Origin: Lachnospiraceae bacterium
Lineage (GTDB): Bacteria > Bacillota > Clostridia > Lachnospirales > Lachnospiraceae
Length of the DNA: 38,831 nt
Direction of reading: 5' to 3'
Assembly (NCBI GenBank): GCA_017544835.1
Contig: JAFYDI010000033.1
Span: forward strand, 1-38,831
Shown: positions 32,185-38,831 of the stretch, piece by piece
How positions within the stretch are numbered: the stretch's first letter is position 1
Layout of the letters: each line of letters opens with the position of its first letter
The notes under the pieces: model-generated
The model's database searches: none
What the model was told of the DNA's origin: nothing
Seen by the model: the letters and a program-made list of their open reading frames with translations, nothing else
Made by a program: the position numbers and the translations under genes

Positions 32185-32201
32185 GTAATCTCTCCCGACA
32201 A

Positions 32202-32771
32202 TTATGCGGTCTTTTCTCCGCTGTATTTACCTTTGGCCATCGAAATGCCTCTGAAAATATAGTCCACAAGCGCTATGCCAAGAATCACTTCCATAACGAT
32301 TATAACCTTGGAAGGTTCAAACTTCTCAACAGTCTTAAACATAAACTTGTTAAGGAACATTACAACGCCGATAGCGTAGAATCCCCATGCAAGCGTACTC
32401 TCAAGACAGATGATTCCCTGGAAATTGAAAGGCTTATCATCATAAGTCCAGAACATGGAGCCTAAGTACTTAAGCATGAGCTTGCCTACCATATACTCAA
32501 AAATCGTTGCTATAACGGCACCGATTACATATACCAAAAAGAAACTGTGTGAAAAAGGCTCAAGAAAAATCGATCCAAGTGTCGCACCCACTCCGTAAAT
32601 CGGGCAGAAAGGTCCCTTGGCAATGCCTCTGTTTGTAAGCTTGTGGTTACAAAAAGACATATAAATCGACTCGGCACACCATCCCAGGATGCTGTACACG
32701 ACAAAAGAAACGCCTATATGATAAAGGTCCTTACCTAAAAAAGGAAGGCTCCAAAAGAATCCATAATCCAT
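32202..32771 (-). CDS. CmpB-like putative ABC transporter membrane protein
   Basis: From ATG 32771, seven bases after GAGGGAGT, the protein has 189 residues and about five membrane segments. The pattern SILGWCAESIYMSFCNHKLTNRGIAKGPFCPIYGVGA, interrupted by hydrophobic stretches (about 25-65), and WTYDDKPFNFQGIICLESTLAWGF (about 117-141) are characteristic of the ABC_trans_CmpB family. That family is common and uncharacterised in Firmicutes; no ATP-binding partner is nearby, so the transporter name should not be taken literally. A reading frame extends to 32795, but no ribosome site supports the longer start. Confidence 0.82.
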   Translation of the reverse strand: MDYGFFWSLPFLGKDLYHIGVSFVVYSILGWCAESIYMSFCNHKLTNRGIAKGPFCPIYGVGATLGSIFLEPFSHSFFLVYVIGAVIATIFEYMVGKLMLKYLGSMFWTYDDKPFNFQGIICLESTLAWGFYAIGVVMFLNKFMFKTVEKFEPSKVIIVMEVILGIALVDYIFRGISMAKGKYSGEKTA

Positions 32772-32806
32772 AAAAATTACTCCCTCAACCTTCACCTACA
32801 AAGTAA

Positions 32807-32835
32807 CAAGTCCCTGACAAAATGTCAAGGACTTG
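32807..32835 (-). terminator. Hairpin after rpsU, probable terminator
   Basis: A long stem pairs CAAGTCC-C-TGACA (32807-32819) with TGTCA-A-GGACTTG (32823-32835), with one internal mismatch and a three-base loop. The minus-strand tail (TTACTTT) is a weak U-tract, so it may only partly terminate and let rpsU read into the downstream genes. Confidence 0.55.
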
Positions 32836-32847
32836 CGAATTTGTGAA

Positions 32848-33024
32848 TTAATTATATTTGCGCTTTCTGGCTGCCTCAGACTTTTTCTTACGCTTAACGC
32901 TGGGCTTCTCGTAATGCTCACGCTTACGAATTTCCTGCTGGATGCCGGCCTTAGCGCAGCTTCTCTTGAAGCGACGTAATGCGCTGTCTAATGATTCGCC
33001 TTCTTTAACGATAACGTTTGACAT
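32848..33024 (-). CDS. rpsU: 30S ribosomal protein S21
   Basis: A 58-residue basic protein encoded from ATG 33024 to TAA at 32848. The translation starts [20 protein letters not shown], continues with [21 protein letters not shown], given here in two parts, and ends [10 protein letters not shown]. This is a complete, typical S21 of the small ribosomal subunit, active in initiation. It has an AGGGAGGGA ribosome site and its own strong promoter, with a leader of about 65 bases. Confidence 0.97.
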   Translation of the reverse strand: MSNVIVKEGESLDSALRRFKRSCAKAGIQQEIRKREHYEKPSVKRKKKSEAARKRKYN

Positions 33025-33095
33025 TTCTGTTTCCCTCCCTTCAGTCCCTTCATGTACTTGACTGACAGGTTATTTCGTGCATACACACATTTAGA

Positions 33096-33124
33096 GTTAT
33101 ACCAAAAAACTTTCAATTCGTCAA
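33096..33124 (-). promoter_or_regulatory. Promoter of rpsU
   Basis: TTGACG (-35, 33119-33124), 17-base spacer, TATAAC (-10, 33096-33101). The predicted start is near 33089. The remaining gap to the ptsI stop (33125-33168) is A/T-rich and shows no clear terminator. Confidence 0.7.
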
Positions 33125-33168
33125 CAAATTTTTATTTATAATTTGTTTAAAGCTACTAAACCTCTATT

Positions 33169-34788
33169 TTAAGGCATATTCGATATATTCTTACGTATCT
33201 GCAAAATGTTCGTGGGATTGACCGACATGTAGTCAAGTCCTATCTCCGCATACTTTTCAAGAAACGTCGGATCCATGGCCATCTCTCCGCATATGCCCAC
33301 TTCGATGCCATGCACCTTGGCTCCCTTGGCCGTCATGTCAATCATCTTAAGAATCGCCGGATGATGCGGGTCCATAAAGTCCATAAGACTTCCGTTTTGT
33401 CTGTCAAGTGCCAGCGCATATTGCGTAAGGTCGTTGGTACCGATACTGAAGAAGTCCGAAACCTCCGCAAGCTCATCCGCAATTAAAACCGCCGCCGGAG
33501 TCTCTATCATGATACCCTGCTTAGGTACGGCAAACTTCACGCGTCTCTTTTCAAGTTCAGCCACGCACTCATCAACAACGTCGCGCACCTGCTTCATTTC
33601 CGAAAGTGAGGTAATCATGGGATACATAATCTTTAAATTGCCCGAAGCCGCAGCGCGAAGAAGCGCCTTAATCTGAGTCTTGAAAAACTCCTTGTGAAGC
33701 AAGCTAAGCCTTATGCCTCTAAGTCCGAGCGCCGGATTCTCTTCCTTTGGGATATCGATAAACTCAACATTCTTATCGCTTCCAAGGTCCGCCGTCCTGA
33801 ATGTAACCGGCTTGCCTTCTGCTTTCTTAAGCACGCTCACATAAAGCTTATACTGTTCCTGCTCGGATAACGGCTCCGCATTTCCCATAAAAAGAAACTC
33901 GGTTCTAAACAGCCCGATTCCGTCGGCATGATACCTGTTGCACTCATCCACATCCGCAATACTCGATGCGTTGGTCAAAAGAAAGACTTTCTTGCCGCTT
34001 GAAGTGACGGTTTCTTTGTCCATGTATAGGTTCAAATCTTCGGAGTTCTTACTCTGCTCTCTAAGCTTCTCAACATAACGCTCATATGAGGGAAGGTCCG
34101 GGTCTACGATAAAGAGGCCTTTAATACCGTCTACCACAGCGCGAACACCGTTCTTGGTATCAAATATGGACTCGTCTTCTATCACAACCATCGGAATATC
34201 CGCAGCACGCGCAAGTATTGCCGCGTGTGAGTTAAGCGAACCCTTGGTAACCACTATTCCTCTGGCATATTTCTTATCAAGCGATATGACTTCCGAGGGC
34301 GAAAGCTCCTCGGCAAGAACTATTGCGGGCTCGCGAAGCGTAAGACTCTCGCGCTTGCCCATAAGATTGGCAATTATCCTATCAGACACGTCTCTGATAT
34401 CCGCCGCCCTTGCCTGCATCTCGGGGCTTGGGGAGTTTTGAAAGAACTCCACATACTTGCCTGCCACTTCACTTACAGCATACTCGGCGCAAACCGATTC
34501 GCCCACTATCATATCCTTAATCTCGCCTCTGAAATTATCGTCGGTAAGAAGCATTCTGTGCGCGTCAAATATATCTGCTTCCTTGCGCCCTATGCGGCCC
34601 TTGGTCATCTTGGCAATTTCATAAAGCTCCGCATCCGTGTGCTCGTACGCTTTCCTAAGTCTCTCGAGTTCGCCGACTCTGTCTGTTATCGTGGTCTTAT
34701 ATGCTTTATATACTACGGCTCTGTCAAAGACCTTCACAGGCCCCATACCGACCTTGCCGTGCATTCTTTTGCCTTCGTAAATTTTCAT
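33169..34788 (-). CDS. ptsI: Phosphoenolpyruvate-protein phosphotransferase (PTS enzyme I)
   Basis: From ATG 34788, six bases after GAGGAGA, the protein has 539 residues; the longer frame to 34980 runs into alaS and is spurious. Enzyme I takes phosphate from PEP onto His188 (VTKGSLNSHAAILARAADIP) and passes it to HPr for sugar uptake. The C-terminal PEP-binding barrel shows DGIGLFRTEFLFM, KNVEFIDIP, LGLRGIRLSL, FFSIGTNDLTQYALALDR and the active-site cysteine in GICGEMAMDP. At 539 residues it is slightly shorter than the usual 570. No ptsH is adjacent. Confidence 0.93.
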   Translation of the reverse strand: MKIYEGKRMHGKVGMGPVKVFDRAVVYKAYKTTITDRVGELERLRKAYEHTDAELYEIAKMTKGRIGRKEADIFDAHRMLLTDDNFRGEIKDMIVGESVCAEYAVSEVAGKYVEFFQNSPSPEMQARAADIRDVSDRIIANLMGKRESLTLREPAIVLAEELSPSEVISLDKKYARGIVVTKGSLNSHAAILARAADIPMVVIEDESIFDTKNGVRAVVDGIKGLFIVDPDLPSYERYVEKLREQSKNSEDLNLYMDKETVTSSGKKVFLLTNASSIADVDECNRYHADGIGLFRTEFLFMGNAEPLSEQEQYKLYVSVLKKAEGKPVTFRTADLGSDKNVEFIDIPKEENPALGLRGIRLSLLHKEFFKTQIKALLRAAASGNLKIMYPMITSLSEMKQVRDVVDECVAELEKRRVKFAVPKQGIMIETPAAVLIADELAEVSDFFSIGTNDLTQYALALDRQNGSLMDFMDPHHPAILKMIDMTAKGAKVHGIEVGICGEMAMDPTFLEKYAEIGLDYMSVNPTNILQIRKNISNMP

Positions 34789-34818
34789 GAGTATCTCCTC
34801 TTGTTCCCTCAAGGATTC

Positions 34819-34824
34819 ATTATA
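34819..34824 (-). promoter_or_regulatory. Candidate -10 element of ptsI
   Basis: A perfect TATAAT lies 30 bases upstream of the ptsI ATG. At 17 bases spacing the -35 would be TTAAGC (34842-34847), a weak match inside the alaS terminator loop. Confidence 0.4.
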
Positions 34825-34828
34825 ACAC

Positions 34829-34857
34829 AAAACGACCCAAGGCTTAAGTGCCTTGGG
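34829..34857 (-). terminator. Rho-independent terminator of alaS
   Basis: CCCAAGGC (34836-34843) pairs perfectly with GCCTTGGG (34850-34857) around a six-base loop. The minus-strand tail reads TCGTTTTGTG, a usable U-tract. It lies 13 bases past the alaS stop. Confidence 0.8.
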
Positions 34858-34870
34858 CCGTAGAAAATCT

Positions 34871-37522
34871 TTATTTAATCTGTCCTTCAAGTGCCTTGGC
34901 AGCTTCCTTGATGGCTTCGGGGATACCTGCGGGGTTCTTGCCGCCGGCCTGAGCCATGTTGGGACGTCCGCCGCCGCCACCGCCTACGAGGGAGGCGATT
35001 GCCTTGATAAGGTTACCTGCGTGAGCACCTTTAGCCTGTGCGCCGTCGGTAGCCTTGGCTACAAGGTTAACCTTGCCGTCTGCTTCGGAAGCAAGTACCA
35101 CAACGCCTTCGCCGAGCTTGTCTGCAAGCTGGTCAGATAAGTCTCTTAAGCCGTTCATGTCTACACCGGGTACGGAAGTTGCAAGGAGTTTAACGCCCTT
35201 TACTTCTGTAACTGCGTCCATGGGATCGCCGAGTGCGCTCTGAGCAGCCTTGGCTTTCAGGGATTCAACCTCGGAGCTTAAGCTCTTAACCTCTGCCATG
35301 AGAGATGAAAGTCTGTCAAGGAAGTTAGAAGGCTGAGTCTTAACGACTGCGCATGCCTTGTTGAGTTCTTCCTCAAGCTTCTTGTAGTATGCAATAACGT
35401 TGGCACCGGTAATAGCCTCGATACGTCTTACGCCTGCAGCTACGCCGGATTCGGATAAAATCTTAAAGTTGGCAATATCTGAAGTATTCTTAACGTGTGT
35501 ACCGCCGCAGAGTTCCTTGGAGAAGTCTCCCATGGATACTACACGAACGGTTTCGCCGTACTTCTCGCCGAAGAGAGCCATTGCTCCGCTCTTCTTGGCA
35601 TCTTCTATAGACATAACGTCTGTATTGACTGCAAGTCCTTCCGCAATTTTCTCGTTAACGATAGCTTCAACCTTTTCGATTTCTTCACGGGTCATAGCCT
35701 GTGAGTGGCTGAAGTCGAAACGTGTACGAGCGCTGTCCTGATATGAACCCTGCTGTTCTACGTGATTACCGAGAACCTGCTGTAATGCTGCCTGTAAAAG
35801 GTGAGTTGCTGAGTGGTTCTTGCATGTAGCGCTGCGAACAGCCTTATCAACTGCAAGCTTGGCAACATCGCCTGTCTTAACTGTACCGGATACAACCTTA
35901 CCGATGTGGCCGATACGGTTGCCGGGAAGCTTAACGGTTTCTTCTACTTCGAATACGCCTGTAGCGGTAGTGATGGTACCCACATCGCCCTTCTGACCAC
36001 CCATGGTAGCGTAGAAAGGAGTCTTGGCTGTAACAAGTGTGCCTTCCTCGCCGGAGTTAAGTGTATCGGCGATTTCCTCGCTGTTAGCCATAGTGACAAT
36101 CTTCTCTTCAAGTTCGGTCTTATCATAACCTACGAACTCGCTTACCACGGAAGCATCGAGCTTCTCAAAGAGGTCTGCATCAATAGCTTTCTGAGCAAAG
36201 TTAGAATTCTCTCTTGCCTTCTGCTTCTGCTCTTCCATAGCGCTCTTAAAGCCTTCTTCGGAAACCTTAAGGCCTTCTTCCTCAGCCATTTCTACGGTAA
36301 GCTCAAGCGGGAATCCAAAGGTATCGTAGAGGTAGAATGCCTTATCACCGCTAATCTCCTTAGCGTTCCCTGCCTTAACCTCTTCAAGAATCTTCTTGTA
36401 TTCCTTCATGCCGTTTTCGATGGTGCTTTCAAAACGCTCGATTTCCTTCTTAAGCTCGGTTAAGATGAACTCGCGATTCTTGGTAAGAAGGGGATAGCTG
36501 TCTGCGTAAATCTTATCGATATAAATGCAAGCAATATTCAAATAATCATCAGTCTTAAGACCAAGCACACGACCGTGTCTTACGGCACGACGGATAAGTC
36601 TTCTTAATACATAGCCTGCGCCCGCATTGGAGGGACGGAGCTTCGCAGCATCACCGATAAGCATAACAGCTGTACGGGTGTGGTCTGCAATAATACGCAT
36701 AGACTTGGTAGACTTATCATCTGCCTCGTATTTAACGCCGCTCTTATCTTCAACGTACTTAATTACGGGAGCAAAAATATCAATCTTATATACATCGTCG
36801 GTTCCGTTTAAGAAAGCTACGTTTCTCTCAAGTCCCCAACCGGTATCAACGTTTTTCTTGGCAAGAGGAGTTAAACTTCCGTCCTGATGTCTTTCGTACT
36901 GCATGAATACGTCGTTACCGATTTCAGTATATTTACCGCAGTGGCAACCGGGCTTACAGTCGGGTCCGCAGGGGGGAACATCCATTACATAGAACATTTC
37001 GGAGTCGGGACCGCAGGGACCGTACTCAAGTCCCCACCAGTTGTCTTCCTTGGGTAAAAAGAAAACGTTCTCGGGCTTAAAGCCTGATTCTATTCTGAAC
37101 TTAGCGCCTTCTTCGTCTCTGGGAGCATCTTCGTCACCCGCAAAAACGGTAGCTGCAAGATGGTCTCTGTCAAATCCGAATACGCCTGTAAGAAGCTCGT
37201 AGCTCCACTGGCATCTTTCTTTCTTAAAGTAGTCACCGAGAGACCATGAACCCATCATTTCAAAGAATGTAAGGTGGTTCTTGTCTCCGATTGAATCAAT
37301 ATCAACGGTACGTACACATCCCTGAACATTGCAAAGTCTTGTACCCATGGGATGCTTCTTACCGAGAAGATAAGGCATAAGAGGCTGCATACCAGCTACG
37401 TTAAACATAGCACCTGTAGAACCGTCGGATACAAGTGATACAGCACCTACATCCACGTGTCCTCTTTCTTTGTAAAAGTCAAGCCATGCCTTTCTTAATT
37501 CACTTGAAGTCATTGCCTTCAT
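34871..37522 (-). CDS. alaS: Alanyl-tRNA synthetase
   Basis: The 883-residue enzyme charges tRNA-Ala. It has the class II catalytic domain (SSELRKAWLDFYKERGH, LTFFEMMGSWSLGDYFKKE, and GWGLERNVAFLNG). The editing domain has the zinc-binding HSATHLLQAAL and CGGTHVKNTSDI motifs, and the C-terminal DHHA1 domain has the glycine-rich LVGGGGGGRPNMAQAGGKNP. Length is normal and the frame is unbroken. The ATG at 37522 has an AGGAGA site eight bases upstream. It follows glyS by only 20 bases, so two tRNA synthetases are probably cotranscribed; any T-box leader would lie upstream of glyS, outside the window. Confidence 0.97.
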   Translation of the reverse strand: MKAMTSSELRKAWLDFYKERGHVDVGAVSLVSDGSTGAMFNVAGMQPLMPYLLGKKHPMGTRLCNVQGCVRTVDIDSIGDKNHLTFFEMMGSWSLGDYFKKERCQWSYELLTGVFGFDRDHLAATVFAGDEDAPRDEEGAKFRIESGFKPENVFFLPKEDNWWGLEYGPCGPDSEMFYVMDVPPCGPDCKPGCHCGKYTEIGNDVFMQYERHQDGSLTPLAKKNVDTGWGLERNVAFLNGTDDVYKIDIFAPVIKYVEDKSGVKYEADDKSTKSMRIIADHTRTAVMLIGDAAKLRPSNAGAGYVLRRLIRRAVRHGRVLGLKTDDYLNIACIYIDKIYADSYPLLTKNREFILTELKKEIERFESTIENGMKEYKKILEEVKAGNAKEISGDKAFYLYDTFGFPLELTVEMAEEEGLKVSEEGFKSAMEEQKQKARENSNFAQKAIDADLFEKLDASVVSEFVGYDKTELEEKIVTMANSEEIADTLNSGEEGTLVTAKTPFYATMGGQKGDVGTITTATGVFEVEETVKLPGNRIGHIGKVVSGTVKTGDVAKLAVDKAVRSATCKNHSATHLLQAALQQVLGNHVEQQGSYQDSARTRFDFSHSQAMTREEIEKVEAIVNEKIAEGLAVNTDVMSIEDAKKSGAMALFGEKYGETVRVVSMGDFSKELCGGTHVKNTSDIANFKILSESGVAAGVRRIEAITGANVIAYYKKLEEELNKACAVVKTQPSNFLDRLSSLMAEVKSLSSEVESLKAKAAQSALGDPMDAVTEVKGVKLLATSVPGVDMNGLRDLSDQLADKLGEGVVVLASEADGKVNLVAKATDGAQAKGAHAGNLIKAIASLVGGGGGGRPNMAQAGGKNPAGIPEAIKEAAKALEGQIK

Positions 37523-37542
37523 ATGTGCTTTCTCCTAACTGA

Positions 37543-38831
37543 TTAAAAAGTAAATTTATCTTCGAAGTAATTCTTAAGGTCTGCGATTGCAACACGCTCC
37601 TGCTCCATGGAATCACGGAAACGAACGGTTACGCAGTTGTCGGTCTCTGAATCAAAGTCGTAAGTTACGCAGAAAGGAGTACCGATTTCGTCCTGACGAC
37701 GATATCTCTTACCGATGTTACCTCTGTCGTCAAATTCGCAGTTGTACTTCTTGGAAAGCTCTGCATAAACCTTCTCAGCGCCCTCGTTAAGCTTCTTGGA
37801 AAGAGGAAGGACACCAATCTTAACGGGTGCAAGTGCGGGGTGGAATCTAAGCACTGTTCTGATGTCGGGAGCCTCTTCTGTGCCGAGGTTCTCTTCGTCG
37901 TAAGCTTCGCAAAGGAACGCAAGTACCACACGGTCAGCGCCAAGTGAAGGCTCAACAACGTAAGGAATGTACTTCTCGTTAAGCTCATCGTCAAAGTAAT
38001 CCATAGGCTCGCCCGAAGTCTCCTGATGTCTGGTAAGGTCGTAATCGGTTCTGGACGCAATACCCCAAAGCTCGCCCCAGTCGGTGAAGGGGAATGCATA
38101 CTCGATATCTGTTGTATGGTCGCTGTAGAAAGAAAGCTCCTCGGGATCGTGGTCGCGAAGTCTTAAATTCTCTTTCTTAATGCCAAGAGCCAAAAGCCAT
38201 TCGTAGCAGGTCTTTCTCCAGTATTCAAACCACTCTGTCTGAGTGCCGGGCTTGCAGAAGAACTCAAGCTCCATCTGTTCGAACTCTCTGGTACGGAAAG
38301 TGAAGTTACCGGGAGTAATCTCGTTACGGAAGGACTTACCGATCTGGCAGATTCCGAAAGGAACCTTCTTACGGGAAGTACGCTGAACGTTCTTAAAGTT
38401 TACGAAAATACCCTGAGCGGTCTCGGGACGAAGGTAAACTACGTTCTTGGCATCCTCGGTAACGCCCTGGAAGGTCTTAAACATAAGGTTGAATTCTCTG
38501 ATGGAGGTAAAGTTGTGCTTGCCGCAGGAAGGACAGGGAACGTTATTGTCCGCAATAAACTTCTCCATTTCTTCATGAGACCAGCCGTCTACGGAAGACT
38601 TAAGCTCAATACCCTTTTCAGCCGCAAAATCTTCGATAATCTTGTCGGCACGGAATCTCTCGTGACATTCCTTACAGTCCATAAGAGGATCTGAAAAGCT
38701 TCCGAGGTGACCTGAAGCAACCCACGTCTGAGGGTTCATTAAGATGGCACAGTCCACACCTACGTTGTAAGGATTCTCCTGTACGAATTTCTGCCACCAT
38801 GCGCGCTTAACGTTATTTTTAAGTTCAACAC
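37543..38831 (-). CDS. glyS: Glycyl-tRNA synthetase, homodimeric type, 5'-truncated by the window edge
   Basis: The last 429 codons of the gene are present; the frame stays open to the window edge, where it reads [19 protein letters not shown] just before [20 protein letters not shown]. Class II motifs are visible: [46 protein letters not shown] and the motif-3 [15 protein letters not shown] zinc-type [11 protein letters not shown] / [10 protein letters not shown] pair is also present. The C-terminal anticodon-binding domain starts near [13 protein letters not shown]. This is the alpha2 form found in many Clostridia, not the bacterial alpha2-beta2 GlyQ/GlyS pair. An internal GTG at 38757 is not the true start. 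Confidence 0.96.
   Translation of the reverse strand, partial: VELKNNVKRAWWQKFVQENPYNVGVDCAILMNPQTWVASGHLGSFSDPLMDCKECHERFRADKIIEDFAAEKGIELKSSVDGWSHEEMEKFIADNNVPCPSCGKHNFTSIREFNLMFKTFQGVTEDAKNVVYLRPETAQGIFVNFKNVQRTSRKKVPFGICQIGKSFRNEITPGNFTFRTREFEQMELEFFCKPGTQTEWFEYWRKTCYEWLLALGIKKENLRLRDHDPEELSFYSDHTTDIEYAFPFTDWGELWGIASRTDYDLTRHQETSGEPMDYFDDELNEKYIPYVVEPSLGADRVVLAFLCEAYDEENLGTEEAPDIRTVLRFHPALAPVKIGVLPLSKKLNEGAEKVYAELSKKYNCEFDDRGNIGKRYRRQDEIGTPFCVTYDFDSETDNCVTVRFRDSMEQERVAIADLKNYFEDKFTF

Noticed and set aside
34789-34980. Upstream extension of the ptsI reading frame
   Set aside because: It overlaps the alaS 3' end and its terminator, has no ribosome site, and encodes residues unlike enzyme I; ATG 34788 has a perfect site.
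35813-36463. 216-codon plus-strand open frame inside alaS
   Set aside because: It is antisense to a conserved, intact synthetase and shows no family resemblance.
1-38831. CRISPR arrays, tRNA genes, insertion sequences, toxin-antitoxin or phage genes
   Set aside because: I saw no direct-repeat arrays, cloverleaf sequences, transposases or terminal inverted repeats on either strand.

Overview
The window looks like chromosome of an anaerobic Firmicute of the Clostridia, most likely a Lachnospiraceae member of the Butyrivibrio/Pseudobutyrivibrio type. This is inferred from the gene content: an Rnf complex in the order C-D-G-E-A-B, a Na+-translocating decarboxylase cluster, a cmk-ispH-rpsA block, scpA/scpB, a homodimer-type glycyl-tRNA synthetase, moderate GC, and strong AGGAGG-type ribosome sites. 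Nearly all genes lie on the minus strand, so it reads as one replichore arm transcribed in one direction. Only two genes are on the plus strand. No rRNA, tRNA, CRISPR array, insertion sequence or prophage was seen, and no gap without a gene exceeds about 200 bases.

Layout on the plus coordinate: the 5' part of pckA (1-457) with a good promoter; an Xaa-Pro aminopeptidase, deoC, a small membrane protein and a response regulator with diguanylate cyclase (563-4734); thrC (4759-6243); a cstA carbon-starvation transporter (6372-8108); two unknown translationally coupled proteins (8175-9019); a plus-strand protein with two AP2 domains (9202-9987); a membrane-anchored GH25-like protein (9991-11109); rnfCDGEAB (11162-16769); a divergent YprB-like exonuclease (16958-18052); cheR (18122-18898); a six-gene operon tetR-rpiR-flavoprotein-cmk-ispH-rpsA (18990-24366); a five-gene decarboxylase/carboxyltransferase operon (24488-29741); scpB, scpA, a phosphoesterase, a CmpB-like membrane protein and rpsU (29945-33024); ptsI (33169-34788); alaS (34871-37522); and the 3' part of glyS (37543 to the end).

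Much of the window concerns energy conservation. PckA interconverts PEP and oxaloacetate. The decarboxylase complex turns carboxylated substrates into Na+ gradient, and Rnf couples ferredoxin:NAD+ oxidoreduction to ion pumping. PtsI consumes PEP for sugar uptake, and CstA imports peptides or pyruvate. The rest is housekeeping: translation, chromosome segregation, isoprenoid synthesis and nucleotide salvage.

The most unusual items are: the double-AP2 protein, whose middle resembles an HNH homing endonuclease that has lost its catalytic histidine; an RnfE with a roughly 190-residue charged tail behind a four-cysteine motif; a GH25 domain lacking its catalytic Asp-x-Glu pair; a response regulator with a second, degenerate GGDEF-like domain; a regularly spaced triple half-site at the tetR promoter; and a decarboxylase operon with two different carboxyltransferases and a lipoprotein-OadG fusion. 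I see no clear multi-gene defence or mobile system.
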